From: Stomoxys calcitrans
Lineage: Eukaryota > Arthropoda > Insecta > Diptera > Muscidae
Direction of reading: 5' to 3'
Assembly: GCF_963082655.1 (NCBI RefSeq)
Contig: NC_081555.1
Span: 18,291,437-18,355,436, forward strand
Length of the DNA stretch: 64,000 nt
The position numbers were made by a program, and so were the translations under genes. Below the pieces are notes generated by a model, which searched no databases, had not been told where the DNA came from, and saw only the letters and a list, made by a program, of their open reading frames with translations. Shown here in pieces: positions 10,997 through 22,925 of the stretch; within the stretch, counting starts at the first letter, position 1, and every line of letters starts with the position of its first letter.

Positions 10997-11274
10997 TGCA
11001 AAAATTTCTTGAAATTTTTTAAATATGCAAATAAAATTTAATGCTTTTATTATTATTTAACTCAGTGTATAACAGTTTTCAGAAACTGTTATAAAATTTT
11101 GGTTCCTAATTTGAATAAAGGAAAAACTATGTTCTGAAGGTTTTTATAGAGCATATAGCACATTGATTTGACATGTTAAAGTTATGCCATACCCTATGTA
11201 TAACTATTGAAATTAAAGTATAACAGTTTTGTACAGACAAATGAAATAATGAAATAACTGCTATACGAGTTCTT
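10997..11274. other. Unique sequence with a small hairpin
   Basis: TATAACAGTTT-TCAG-AAACTGTTATA (11068-11093) is a perfect 11-bp inverted repeat. ATAACAGTTTTGTACAGAC at 11221 partly repeats it. No gene seen. Confidence 0.5.
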
Positions 11275-12012
11275 TTATTAGACCCACCACCTAAGGCATT
11301 CCATTTGCTGCACATCGAAATATACATTTCTGTGTATGGGTCTGTTGTAAATCACGAAATTTGGCTTAGATCGGTTTTTTTTCCATACCCAGCTTAAGTT
11401 TTTTTAATGGGCCATATCAGACAATATCTGGATATTGCTGCCATATAGACCGATCTGCCGATTTAGGGTCTTAAGGGTATAAAAGCCGCATTTATTACCC
11501 GATTTCGGTTAAATTTGAAATAGTGAGTTGGTTAAAGCTTCCCTTTTTCCGACCTTATATGGTCTAGATTGGACAATATTTAGATATAACTGCCATATGG
11601 AGCAATCTGCCGATTAATGGTCTTAAATCCATAAAAGTAACATTTATTACCCGATTTCGCTGAAATTTGAAACAGTGAGTTGTTTAAAGACTCCCTTCAT
11701 CCGAACTTAATAAGGTTCAGATCGGCCTATATTTAGATATACTTGTCATATAGGCCGATCTGCCTATTGGGGGTCTTAAACCCATAAAAACCGCTATTAC
11801 CCGCTTTTATTACCCGATTTCGCTTAAAATTTAAATAATGAGTTGCTTAAAGGCTCCCTTCATTCATTTCTAATATGGTTGAAATCGAACCATATTTAGA
11901 TATAGCTTCCATTTAGACCGATCATAAAAGGCACATTTATAACCCGCTTTCGCTTAAATTTGAAACAGTGATTTGTTTAAAAGCTTCCTTTTATCCGTCC
12001 CGAATATGCTCC
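11275..12012 (+). mobile_element. Helitron-like family 3 fragment
   Basis: A damaged head (GACCCACCACCTAAGGCATT, CACATCGAAATAT), then about four central repeats with TATATTTAGATATA, CCGATCTGCCGATT and TTATTACCCGATTTCGCTG. The tail is replaced by LINE sequence. Confidence 0.65.
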
Positions 12013-13270
12013 AAATATCATTACCATTCCTCCACACACCCATGATTCCTGGATAAATACCACGTCAAATCCCCCAGCCATCAGGAGGACCGTTAGTGCC
12101 GCCGAAGCGGTCTTACAATGGTGGAGATTTATCTGTAGAAACCGGAACATAGTCAGGATTCAGAACTTCCACCACTATTGTGTTAGCCTCGTCTTCTGAC
12201 TCCACCTGGAGTTCATCGTCACAAGATTCATTAGAACTTGTCATGATGAGCTTCCGTACGCATCCAGGGACGCATCCACTCTTCCTCAGAACACTGGGCA
12301 CTTGCGGTGTGGACGATTTCTCATTAGATTCTTCACTAACTGCTGCTGTCGAAGTACTTTCTGAGTTCCGTGCTTTCCCGCTTGCGCGCACTCTGAGCCC
12401 AGTCCAACTTTGTGACCCACCCACACTGGGCTTGTCGGGTCCGGACAGCCGGAGGTTAGTACGAATACTGCATGTCTCCGATCACCATCAGCCTCATCCA
12501 ATCTACCAATCTTCCAGTCGGTGGTTGAAAGATTGGGTTTACATTCCCTTAGTCTTCCAAATATCGCTTCAGGATCTGAGGGAATCCTTGGTATCCAAGC
12601 ATGCGCCATTGGTTGGGAAGGAATATCACCAATCTTTTTTAGCGCACAACGATACATTTCAATTGAGCGTTGATCGCCGAATGCAATTAGTCTGTATCGG
12701 CCTCGATACCAGCCTGCATCGTCACAAACTGGAGAAGACCCGGTAAATTCCGCAAGGACATCGGAGTATACTAATGACAGTCCATTGATTATCTCACTCC
12801 AATTATTCCTAGGTATGCAGGCCTGTTCTTTTTCCTTGTCGACAAATGACATCACCAAATTGTCCCTAGTGACATTAGCAAAGGTTCTTGGACCATCTCA
12901 CTGTTGTTCGCCCTATTTCTTTTAGGCATGGGATGCCCTCCAGGTGACCGCAGCCTTTTGGCTGACTGCGGTGCAGTTTTCGAATCTAGACGTGTAGTCT
13001 TTGGATTAACCTGTGCAGCGAATTCCCGAGCCCAATTTAGGGAATCTCTCTACCTATCAGTGAGAGTCTTAGGATCATTCGCACCAAGCCTCTTAATAAG
13101 CCTGAGGGCGATGCGTATTCTATTATTCCAACCTCTTAAAGAGGTTGACCTATGCAAATTATAGGCGTGCGAAGAAGGAATTTGTTCGGCCTTGTCCTTT
13201 AGACTCGAACCTGATGTCTTCGTTAAAAGACCCTGCTGACCAGTCGTCTATCGGCTAGTGGAGCCTGGAG
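12013..13270 (-). pseudogene. Non-LTR retrotransposon fragment: ORF1 (DUF4780-like) and start of ORF2 endonuclease
   Basis: Minus-strand frames at 12286-12858 and 12113-12424 belong to one ORF1 broken by a frameshift. Visible pieces are RYRLIAFGDQRSIEMYRCAL, HAWIPRIPSDPEAIFGRL, PNLSTTDWKIGRLDEAD and RRHAVFVLTSGCPDP, which I match to the DUF4780 domain of insect retrotransposon ORF1 proteins. Upstream (13270 down to 12860) the same strand reads RIRIALRLIKRLGANDPKTL with stops. Beyond ORF1, at 12110 down to 12010, MAGGFDVVFIQESWVCGG looks like the beginning of an AP-type endonuclease (ORF2). ORF1 would coat the element RNA. The copy is truncated and dead. Plus-strand frames here are shadows. 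Confidence 0.68.
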
Positions 13271-13311
13271 CAGCCGCTCCACTATTCGAGGTTTTGTTAC
13301 TTGTATACATT

Positions 13312-13830
13312 TTGAAAAATTTTGTTATACCCTACACCATACCCAAGGGGTATTCGAATTTCATCATTCTGTTTGTAACTCCTCGAAATATTAGTCTGAG
13401 ACCCCACAAAGTATATATATTCTTCGTCGTCATGACATTTTATGTCGATCTACCCTTTCCGTCCGTCTGTCTGTCGAAGGCACGGTAATTTTCGAAGGAG
13501 TAAAGCTAGCGCTTGAAATTTTGCACAGATACTTCTTATAAGTGTAGGTCGGTGGGGATTGTAAATAGGCCATATTGGTCCATCTTTTAATATAGCTGCC
13601 ATTTAAACCGATCTGGGATCTTGACTTTTTGGGCCTATTTGGCTGAAATTTTGTACATCGGCTTCTCCAAAGACTTTCAACATAAGTGTCAAATATGGTC
13701 TGAATCGGTCCATAGTTTGATGCAGCTCCCATATAAACCGAACTCCCTTTTTTACTCTTGATCCCCTAAAGGGCGCAATTCTAATGCGAATTGGCTGAAA
13801 TTTTACACAATGACTTCTACTATGGTCTCC
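13312..13830 (+). mobile_element. Helitron-like family 1 fragment
   Basis: The head is TATACCCTACACCATACCC, with TCATTCTGTTTGTAACTCCTCG, the core GTCCGTCTGTCTGTCG (13461-13476) and two central repeats. It passes into family 2 sequence at about 13830. Confidence 0.7.
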
Positions 13831-14692
13831 AACATTCATTTCAATTATGGTTTTCTTATAAGTTGCGACATTACTGGTGAATTTCATAGAAATCGGTTCA
13901 GATTTAGGTATTGCTCTCATATATATGTCCATCCGATTTTGAGAAATATTGCAATAAAGTGCTCATTTGTTAAGCGATATCTCTCGAAATTTGGCTGGAA
14001 GGACTTTTTTATTACTCTCGACATTATTGGTGTATTTCATAGAAATCTGTTCAGATTTGGATATAGCTGCCATATATGCTGTATCGCGCATTTATTGACC
14101 AATCTTGCCAAAATTTTGCACCAAGCTTTCCTCGACGACTTCCACAATATCTGAGAAGTTTGCTTGAATTCGATATAGCTCCCATACATGTTCATCCGAT
14201 TTTGAGAAATATTGCAATAAAGTGCTATATCTCTCGAAATTTGGCTGGAAGGACTTTTTTATTACTCTCGACATTACTGGTATGGTATATCATAGAAATC
14301 TGTTCAGATTTGGATATAGCTGCCATATATGCTGTATCGCCCGATTATCACTCCAAGAGCCGCTGCAAGCTCATTTATTGACCAATCTTGCCAAAATTTT
14401 GCACCAAGCTTTCCTCGGCGACTTCCACAATATCTGAGAAGTTTGCTCGATTCAATTTAGATATAGCTCCCTTATATATGTTCGTCAGATTCTGGGTAAT
14501 TTGCAATAATGTTGTCATTTGTCAACCGTAGTTATTACACTTTGAACATATTTGCTTGAAATTTAATAGGGATTGTTTAAAATCCATCTGGAAACATCCC
14601 CCGAGGTCCAGCAAAATTGTTTCAGAATTAGATATAGCTCCTACTTTGTACATTCAGGGTAGGTGTAGGGTATTATACAGTCGGCAGTCCCT
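13831..14692 (+). mobile_element. Helitron-like family 2 fragment with internal duplication
   Basis: Central repeats of the ATCGGTTCAGATTTAG type end in GGTGTAGGGTATTATACAGT. A block of about 250 bp (about 13925-14160, again at about 14185-14440) is duplicated almost unchanged; both copies carry TCTCGAAATTTGGCTGGAAG. The small open frames here repeat each other for this reason and are not genes. Confidence 0.7.
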
Positions 14693-14852
14693 GGAACTCA
14701 TATCATTCTCCCATATCATGTTTTTTGGTATTACCAATTGGTTAGAACACAAAAAACTCAATCCTTAAAAGTTTTCCCAAAAAACCTACACTCTCGAATA
14801 ATCAAAATCGAAATTTCGATTTAGGTTTTGGCTTGGGTAAAAATTTGTTCTA

Positions 14853-16132
14853 TGGTTGCCCAAAAAGTAATTGCGGATTTTTTAAAAAAAAGTAAATGCA
14901 TTTTTAATAAAACTTAGAATGAAATTTAATCAAATATATAATTGCCATTTTGTTCGATAACCTTTTGCCATCTTCCTGGCAAATTTAGTATTCCACGCTT
15001 ATAGAACTTCTGGCCTTTATCTGAAAAAAACTGAACCAAGTGCGATTTTATAGCCTCATCATTGCCGAAAGTTTTACCATTTAAGGAGTTCTGCAAAGAT
15101 CGAAATAAATGGAATTCTAATGGTGCAAGGTCAGGGCTATATGGTGGATGCATCAAAAGCTCCCAGCCTAGTTCACTCAGTTTTTGGCGAGTGACCAAAG
15201 ATATGTGCGGTCTAGCGTTGTCCTGGTGGAATATGACACCTTTACGATTGACCAATTCTGGTCGCTTCTCCTTGATGGCTGTATTCAATTTGTCCAATTG
15301 TTGACAGTAAACATCCGAATTAATCGTTTGGTTCCTTGGAAGCAGCTCAAAATATACCACACCCTTCCAATCCCACCAAACAGACAGCATAACCTTCTTT
15401 TGGTGGATATCAGCCTTTGAAGTGGCTTGGACCATGATCGTTTTCGACTAACGTTGCCGTAAACAATCCATTTTTCATCTCCAGTTATGATTCGTTTTAA
15501 AAACGGATCGAATTCATTGCGTTTAAGGTGCATGTCACAAGCGTTGATTCGGTTTGTTAAATGAATTTCTTTCAATACATGTGGTACCCAAATATCAAGC
15601 TTTTTCACCAGTCCAAGACTTTTTATGTGATAATGAACGGTTGATTTTGGTATATTTAACTTCTCTCCTATCTCACGCTCAGTTACATGACGATCCAATT
15701 CGATTAATGCTTTGATTTGGTCATCATCAACTTCATTTGGCCGATCTGAACGTGGCTCATCTTTAAGTGAAAAATCTCCCGAACGGAATTTGCGAAACCA
15801 ATTTTGACACTGTCGTCCTTTTAAGGTTTTATCACCATACACATCTCGTAATTTTTTAGCAACCTGCTCCGCGTTTTTTCCTTTACGGAAATAATAAAGT
15901 ACAATAATATATGGCGAAAATGCTCCTTTGTGGGCTCCATATTAAAATTGACGCCAAACAAACAAATGTAAACAAAATTTCGCGCACTTTTTTTCTGAAG
16001 CCAGCTAAAAGTAACAGCTGATAACTGACAGAAAGCTGATAACTGACAGAACAGAGTCACAAGCCGTTGAAAAAATTTGTCAACGCCAACTATATGAAAA
16101 ATCCGCAATTAATTACACTTTTTGGGCAACCC
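14853..16132 (-). mobile_element. Full-length mariner transposon
   Basis: The inverted ends GGTTGCCCAAAAAGTAATTG (left) and TTTTTGGGCAACC (right; the inner part carries a small AATTACAC insertion) are flanked by TA. At 1.28 kb it has the usual mariner size. Its outer left 85 bp or so and outer right 150 bp or so are the sequences found in the nine MITEs of this window, so it represents their parent family. Near the right end AGCTGATAACTGACAGAA is duplicated in tandem. Confidence 0.92.
14926..15940 (-). pseudogene. Broken mariner transposase
   Basis: The transposase would cut and paste the element at TA sites. ATG is at 15938-15940 and the stop at 14926. The frame shifts at about 15850-15900 and again at about 15430, where WSKP... 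in one frame is continued by TSKADIHQKKVMLSVWWDWK in another. Visible marks: N-terminal helix-turn-helix region; WVPHVLKEIHLTNR (WVPHEL motif); GDEKW with the first catalytic Asp (about 15478); HQDNARPH with the second (about 15221); PPYSPDLAP. The third catalytic residue, 34 residues after the second, is Glu (LEFHLF) where mariners have Asp. The copy is therefore inactive from frameshifts, and its ancestral line may already have carried the D-to-E change. I do not assign a mariner subfamily. Confidence 0.92.
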
Positions 16133-16227
16133 TAGATTACTATTTTGACAACTGGGGTGGGTTTCTTTGTTGTAACTTGTTGCTTTATTTTTTAATGAAG
16201 AAGAGACTATTTGAGTTTTTTATACCC
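16133..16227. other. Short unique spacer
   Basis: Nothing recognised. Confidence 0.4.
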
Positions 16228-16990
16228 ACCACCATAGGATAGGGGTTATATTCAGTTAGTCATTCCGTTTGCAACACTTCGAAATATCCATTTCTGACCC
16301 TACTAAGTATATATATTTCGGATCGTCGTAAAATTCTAAGACGTATTAACGATGTCCTTGTGTCTGTCCGTCCGTCTGTTTACAAGAACTCACTGTTTTC
16401 GGCGAAATAAAGCTTTATTGCGCTTAGACCCTTTTCGGCAGATCGGTCTATATAGCAGTTATATCTAAATATGGTCTGATTTGGCCCGTTCAACAATTTA
16501 ACCTGCATATAGCAAAAGCACCTATCTGTGCCAAATTTCAGCTCAACATTTAAATTTTTGAGGGCTGTAGAGTGTTTGCAACAGCGGACGGACAGGTCTT
16601 AATCCCATAAAAGTCGGATTTGTTGCCTGATTTTGCTGAAACTGTTACTTGTATTATAATTCTCGGGATGTGAGTTAAATATGATCAAGATCAGACCCTA
16701 TTCAGATATAACTATGGATATATTGGATTGCCCAAAAAGTAATTGCGGATTTTTTAAAAGAAAGTAAATGCATTTTTAATAAAACTTAGAATGAACTTTA
16801 ATCACATATACTTTTTTTACACTTTTTTTCTAAAGCAAGCTAAAAGTAACAGCTGATAACTGACAGAAGAAAGAATGCAATTACAGAGTCACAAGCCGTT
16901 GAAAAAATTTGTCAACGCCGACTATATGAAAAATCCGCAATTACTTTTTGGGCAATCCATGCCCGAACTTAGCACGCGTTTACTTGTTTA
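16228..16990 (+). mobile_element. Helitron-like element, family 3, with MITE
   Basis: The head is TATACCCACCACCATAGGAT, then TCATTCCGTTTGCAACACTTCG and the core GTGTCTGTCCGTCCGTCTG (16361-16379). Two to three central repeats follow, then the MITE at 16723-16959, and directly after it a tail remnant, CCCGAACTTAGCACGCGTTT, ending ACTTGTTT. Confidence 0.72.
16723..16959 (+). mobile_element. mariner-derived MITE, copy 3
   Basis: Terminal repeat TTGGATTGCCCAAAAAGTAA (one change from consensus) and a matching altered right end GGGCAATCCA. Same internal structure as the other copies. Confidence 0.9.
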
Positions 16991-17248
16991 AACTCATTCA
17001 TTCATTTGCTTTACACTCAGTTTACTTACTATTAATTATCTCATACATGGTTTTGTATGGTCTTAGCACACGTTTATGCTTTTCCATTGTTGAAGGGTGC
17101 AATCTGTTTGTAGACAAACGAGCGGTATTATTATACTGACTTGTTATCGCTGACCATGTGGTACATACTTCCATAATTTTAGGGAAATACCCTTTAGGCT
17201 GGCGATAATTTTCGCCTATTACTGATGGAATTTTAATTGAATTGTTTT
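16991..17248. other. Unique spacer
   Basis: A 63-codon plus-strand frame near 16950-17139 starts within repeat sequence and has no recognisable domain. I see no gene. Confidence 0.4.
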
Positions 17249-17692
17249 TGTTTTTATATCCACCACCGTAGGATAGGGGGTATATTCATTTAGTCATTCC
17301 GTTTGCAACACATCGAAATATCAATTTCCGACAAAGTATATATATTTCGGATCGTCGTAAAATTTTAAGACGATTTAACGATGTCCGTGTGTCTATCCGT
17401 CTGTCCTTCTGTCCGTCCGTCTGTTGTAATTACTCTACAGGCTTCAAAAATTGAGATATTGAGCTGCAAATTGACACAGATACGTCTGTGCACGCTGGTT
17501 AAGTTCTTGAACGGGCCAAATCGGACCATATTTGGATATAGCTGCTGTATTGACCGATTTTCCGATAAAGGGTCTAATGTCTATAAATGTTTTATTTTTC
17601 ATAAGATTTCGCTGAAATTTTAAACTGTGAGTAGTTTTAGGGCTCCCAATATCTGACCCAAATATGGTCCATATCGGACTATATTTAGATAC
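17249..17692 (+). mobile_element. Helitron-like family 3, 5' part (interrupted)
   Basis: The head is TATCCACCACCGTAGGATAG, the core GTCCTTCTGTCCGTCCGTCTG (17401-17421), and central repeats lead up to ACTATATTTAGATA, where another element is inserted. The rest resumes at about 19793. Confidence 0.75.
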
Positions 17693-19792
17693 TAGCTGAC
17701 CCGGGCCCGCACCGCTGCGTCTTCGTTTACTTTATATGGAACAAAAGTTTCCTTGGAATATTTATTTTCGAAGATCTTTTAGTGAAATACCATGCTAACT
17801 TGACTAAGAGTTTAACAATATAAGTGCCTTTATCTGAATAACATATGATCTCTATTGGTCTTCGAATTTAAGTTTGGATGTAAGGTGTACTCCATTCTTA
17901 AAATACTTCATTTCAGCCCGATATTCTCATGATGTCTGATTTAGTGGTGTTTTCGGAGGTGAGGTGGTCCCCCAGATACTTGGCCCCGAAAAAATATCAG
18001 CATCGTGCTTTTCTCTCAAATACCATTTATTTAAACCCCATATTGCCATTGGCTTAAGAGGAGTTTACAGGATGAGGCGTCCCCCAAACACATGGCCCCA
18101 AAATAGGTTATCAAATTAGTTTTCTTATCTCAAATACCTTTCATTTGAGCCACATATTGGCAAGGTCGAACAATTTTTTCACTTTGGCGGTGTTTTGGGA
18201 AAGGGGTGATGCCCTAAATACATGGTCCTACATTTGGATATCAAATTCGTATTCTACTTCCAAATACCTTTATATGAGCCCCATATTGCGATGGTCAGTA
18301 AAAAATTTCTGTTGCCAGAAAATTGGTCCCGAAAATGGGTATCAATTCTTGTTCTACCTCCCAATACCTTTCATTTAAGCTCCACATTGACATGGTCGGT
18401 AAATATGCCCGATTAAGGGGTGTTTTGGGGATTGGGGTAGTCCCCCAAACACTAAGCGCGGAAAATATATCAGCAACGTGCTCTATTCTCATATCTATAT
18501 ATCATTTATTTGAACCCCATATTGCCATTACCCTCAAAATTGGATATCAAATTCGTTTTCTAATCTCATTTAAACTCCATATTGCAAAAGTGAGCAAATA
18601 TGTCCGGTTTGGGGCATTGGCCCTAAAAACTATGAATATTTAGCTACACTCTCTTTATGACCCAAATTGTCTTGGTGAGCAAATACGTCCTATTTGGGGG
18701 TTGTTATGATGGTGGGACGTCCGCTAGACAGTTGGCCCCTAATGTCGATATCAGATACGTGGTCTACTCCCACTTGCCTTTAATTTGAGCCCCATATTTC
18801 CATAGTCGGCAAAAATTACCGGCTTGGGGGGTGTTTTGGGGGATGGGCGGTCACTCATTGAGATGGCCTTGAAAATATATATCGGATTCGTGTTCCACTT
18901 TAAAAACCCTCTTATTTGAGCATCATATTGCAATAGTCCGACAATACTTACTATTTGGGTGGTGTTGTGGGGGTGGCGTGGCCCCATAGACAATTTTCCC
19001 GAATATTGATATTAAAGTCATGCTTTACTCCCAAAGACCTTTCATTTGAGCCCTATATTCCCATGGTCAGTAAATAAGTGCAGTTTGAGGGGTGTTTTGG
19101 GGAAGGGGTGGACCGCCAGAAACGTGGTTCCACATTTGGATATCAGATTCGTATTCTACATTCAAATACCTTTTATTTAAGCACCATATTCCCATGGTCA
19201 GTAAATAAGTCAAGTTTGGGGGTTGTTTTGGGGAAGGGGTGGACCCCCAGAAACGTGGTCCCACATTTGGATATCAGATTCGTATTCTACTTGCATATAC
19301 CTTTCATTTAAGTCCCATATTGCCATGGTCGGTAAATATGTCTGATTTAGGGGTTTTTTGGGGCTTGGGGTGGTCCCCCTAGCACTTGGTCCGACAATTG
19401 GATATCAGATACGTTTTCTTATTCTAAATACCCTTCATTTGAGTCCCATATTGTCGTGATTGGCCTAAATATATGTTTGGTAGGTTTTAGGGTGGGGCAG
19501 CCCCCCCTAGATACCCCATCCGAAATTTGGATACCAAAATTTTTATTTTTAGGGTACTATATGAGATCACACAAAATTTTGCTTAAATCGCACCACCCAT
19601 CTCCGAGATCAGGCGTTTCTGAAAATTAAGGTAAGGGGGAGGGTCCGCCCCCCTTCAGATATCAAAAAATGTAGTACCCTATTTTCACCACGGGGTCATT
19701 ATGCACCATCTGTGAAAATTTCAAGAAAATCGGTTCAGCCGTTTCTGAGTCTATAAGGAACACACACACATACAAACAAACAAACACAAATT
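17693..19792 (+). mobile_element. 2.1-kb insertion with long degenerate internal repeats (family 4)
   Basis: Starts CTAGCTGACCCGGGCCCGCA and ends AATCGGTTCAGCCGTTTCTG, then GAACACACACACATACAAAC (AAACA)n. Such ends are common in insect repeats, but I cannot name the class. The interior has about ten diverged units with TTTGAGCCCCATATTGCCAT, GGGGTGTTTTGGGG and GATATCAGATTCGTATTCTA. The last 300 bp has ACCACGGGGTCATTATGCAC. It splits a family 3 element cleanly. Confidence 0.65.
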
Positions 19793-20326
19793 GTCATATA
19801 GACCGATATGCCGATAAAGGGTCTGAAGCCCATAAAAGGTTTATTAATTACCTGTTTTCGCTGAAATTTGAAACAGAGGGTTATCTTAAGCTAATATGGA
19901 TCAAATCAGACTATATTTAGGTATAGCTGTCATATAGACTGATCTCCAGATAAAGGGTCTAAAGCCCATAAAAGCTTTATTTTTTAACCGATTTCGATGA
20001 AATTTAAAACATTGAGTAGTTTTACGCCTTCTAACGTAGGACCCAAATGTGGTTCAGATCAGACAATATTTAGATATAGCTGCAATAAAAGGTCTGAAGC
20101 TCGTAAAACCTTTATTTATTACCCGATTTTGTTGAAATTTGAAATACAAAATTCAACAGTGGCTTATATTTATTAGCCCACTCAATATCCGTGTCGAATT
20201 TGGGTGCATAAGCCATCCAATTTTCACTCGATTGTGCCGAAAGGGGGTTTTCATATATACCCGAGGTGGTGGGTATCCAAAGTTCGGCCCGGCCGAATTT
20301 AATGCCTTTTTACTTGTTTTTATTAT
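19793..20326 (+). mobile_element. Helitron-like family 3, 3' part
   Basis: It continues the interrupted unit (TCATATAGACCGATATGCCG). Three more central repeats follow, then the full tail ATACCCGAGGTGGTGGGTAT, TTCGGCCCGGCCGAA, TTTTACTTGTTTTT. Confidence 0.78.
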
Positions 20327-20394
20327 CATTGTTATTTGTGTAATCGTAAGTACTTAATCGGGTTTCAAATGTAAAACAAGAACATAGTATAAGA

Positions 20395-20780
20395 ACCGTA
20401 CTTGTTGTGCCGTACAAGTGATAGAAACATATCGCAACGAAAATTTCAGCCAAATTGAGTAAAAATTGCGTCCTCTAAAAGCTCAAGAATTATAATCGGG
20501 AGATCGGTTTATATGGCAGCTATATAAGGTTATGGAGTGTTTTAGACCATACTTAGCACAGTTGTTGGAAGTCATAACAAAACACCTCATGCAAAATTTC
20601 AGCCGAATCGGATAAGAATTGCGCCCTCTAGAAGCTCAAGAATTATAATGGGGAGATCGGTTTATATGGCAGCTATATCAGGTTATGGACTGACTTAGCA
20701 CAGTTATGACTTTCAACATAACAAAATACCTCATGCAATATTTCGGCCGAATCGGATAGAATTGCGCCTTTGGTCCTGAT
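20395..20780 (-). mobile_element. Helitron-like family 1 central repeats
   Basis: Two and a half central units in minus orientation (AATTGCGCCCTCTAGAAGCT, GATCGGTTTATATGGCAGCT) without head or tail. Confidence 0.65.
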
Positions 20781-20799
20781 AGTATTTTGTTCATTTTAT

Positions 20800-22320
20800 C
20801 AGACGGAAGAACTGACATCTGTTAAATCAGGAACAAAGTATATAATCAATCAAAAGCACCCCTACCTACCGAAAGTGGCCTAGGTATAAATCCATGCAAG
20901 ACATAAATATTTCTTTTCAGCAGGAGATACAAGTTGCCTACAGCGGAACCTGTCTCCTTGGGTGGAGAGAATGTTCCATATACAGAAAGCGCAAAATACC
21001 TGGGTGTTTTGCTGGCTAGGAAATTTTACTTAAAATCCAACTTTTTGGAAAGTGCGGGAAAGGCCACTCTTGTCCTATACACCTGCAAGAGAGTCATTGG
21101 CAAAAGTTGGGTGTTTAGACCGAGTGTAATGCATTGCGTATATGCTGCAGTTGTTAGACCTATAATGATATATGGTATTATAGTCTGGTGGACGGCGCTT
21201 CAAAAGTCCACATATTGCTCAATACTTAACCGCATCCAAAGGATGGTTTGTTTCTGCATCACAGCCGCGCTGAGGACGACACCATCTGATGCACTGCAGC
21301 GACCACTGCCGTGAGGTTAAGGGGGGCTTTCTCATTGGTCATGTGGCGGCTACGGACACTGTGTTATCCTTAATACAATATCCGATGTTCCAGGTAGTGT
21401 GTATTACACCCTTCCACTACTCCTGATAGAATCGATTGGAGTTACGATATCCCTGGTAACAGAAGTTACATAGACTTCTATACGGATGGTTCCAAACTAA
21501 ACGACCAGGTGGGCTTTGAGGTGTACTCTAAAGATCTAGAACTGGTCATATCGAAATGGTTACCCGACCTCTGCAGTGTATATCAAGAACATATCCTTGC
21601 AATTAAGGAAGTGGTGGAATGGCTAAGATATAATGTCATTACGACGATTGGCATAAATATCTTCTCAGGCAGCCAGGCAGCCATTAAATCCCTGAAGAAC
21701 ATATTTCTGAACACAAAAACCATCCTCGACTGTCGCAGATCTCTCAACGAGATGTCTGAACAGTTCAAATCTCAGCTGTTCTGGGTGCCGAGCCACAGAG
21801 ATATCCCAGGGAATTGTAAAGCGGATGAGCTTGCGAGACTAGGAAGCACCCTACATCTGTGTATATGACTCTAGCGAGTTGTAAGCTAAGTTTTCAGGAC
21901 CAGGCCCGAAGGACAACGTATGAAAGATGGTCACAAAGAGGGGGCTGTGAGCATTCCAAATCTATGTGGCCTAATCTAGACTTGCACAGGTCTACCGCTT
22001 TGCTGTCATTGGCTTGATCAGATGTATCGGTCATTGTGTCCGTCATGACAGGTCACTGTATAATCGGAAAACATGCTGACAGACTGAAGGTTGCCAGCAA
22101 CGACTTTTGCAGAAGCTGTAAGGACATCGAAGAAAAAGAGACTACAGAACACTTTCTGTTTGTGTGCCCGCATTAGCAGTCAAAAGGAGTTCCACTTTAG
22201 GTTTTCATTTCTTTGAGAACCTGTCTGATTTAGTGGATGTGAACATTCGCAAGTTATTGGGCTTTTTTACAGCGATGAACCATCCAGTTCAACGGTAGGA
22301 ACTGGAAGGCATCTTCCTTC
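20800..22320 (+). pseudogene. Non-LTR retrotransposon ORF2 fragment: reverse transcriptase C-terminus, RNase H, zinc-knuckle tail
   Basis: Frame 20934-21314 encodes the region after the RT catalytic core: YTESAKYLGVLLARKFYLKS, VYAAVVRPIMIYGIIVWWTA, LNRIQRMVCFCITAALRTTP. After a frameshift, 21440-21868 encodes an RNase H: DFYTDGSKL just before the open frame, VEWLRYN, NIFSGSQAAIKSL, LFWVPSHRDIPGNCKADELA. A further shift leads to CRSCKDIEEKETTEHFLFVCP (about 22111-22173), the terminal C-rich module. This domain order occurs in I/LOA/R1-type LINEs. It lacks the 5' two thirds and has several breaks. Confidence 0.8.
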
Positions 22321-22925
22321 TTCAAATCCTATGATCTGTTTATATGGGGGCTATATCTTTTTATGGACCGATTCGGATCATACTTGTCATGGATGCTGAA
22401 AGTCACAATTAAAGTCTTTGTTTCAAATTTCAGCCAAATCGGATGAAAGTTGAGGCTTCTAAGAGCACAAGAAGTCAAATCCGGGAATCGGTTTATATGG
22501 GGGCTATATCTGTTTATAGACCGATTCGGATTATACTTGACATGGATGTTGGATGTCATAACTCAAGTCTTTGTTTCAAATTTCAGCCAAATCGGATGCA
22601 ATTTGAGGCTTCTAAGGGGTGAAGAAGTTAAATCTGGGGATCGGTTTATATGGGGGCTATATCCAAATCTGAACCGATATGGCCCATTTGCAAGTCACAT
22701 CGACCTACAATAATAAGAAGTATGTGTGCAAAATTTCAAGCGGCTAACTTTACGCGTTCGACGGCAATCGTGATTTCGACTGACGGACGGACGAACATGG
22801 CTAGAGGCGATCCAGTATATATATATGTATATATATACTATATGGGGATTTAGATCATTATTTCGAGATGTTACAAACGGAATGACTAGATTAGTAAATC
22901 CCCATCCTATGGTGGTGGGCATAAA
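22321..22925 (-). mobile_element. Helitron-like family 1 element, 5' half
   Basis: Three central units in minus orientation, the core GACGGACGGACGAAC (22781-22795), a TATATATATGTATATATATA tract, GTTACAAACGGAATGACTAG and the head CCCATCCTATGGTGGTGGGC. Confidence 0.75.

Noticed and set aside
12180..12746. 188-codon plus-strand frame
   Set aside because: Antisense shadow of the LINE ORF1, whose minus-strand frame has the recognisable domain.
13831..14437. Several overlapping 60-114-codon frames sharing LSKFGWKDFFITLDI
   Set aside because: Translation of a duplicated Helitron-like repeat.
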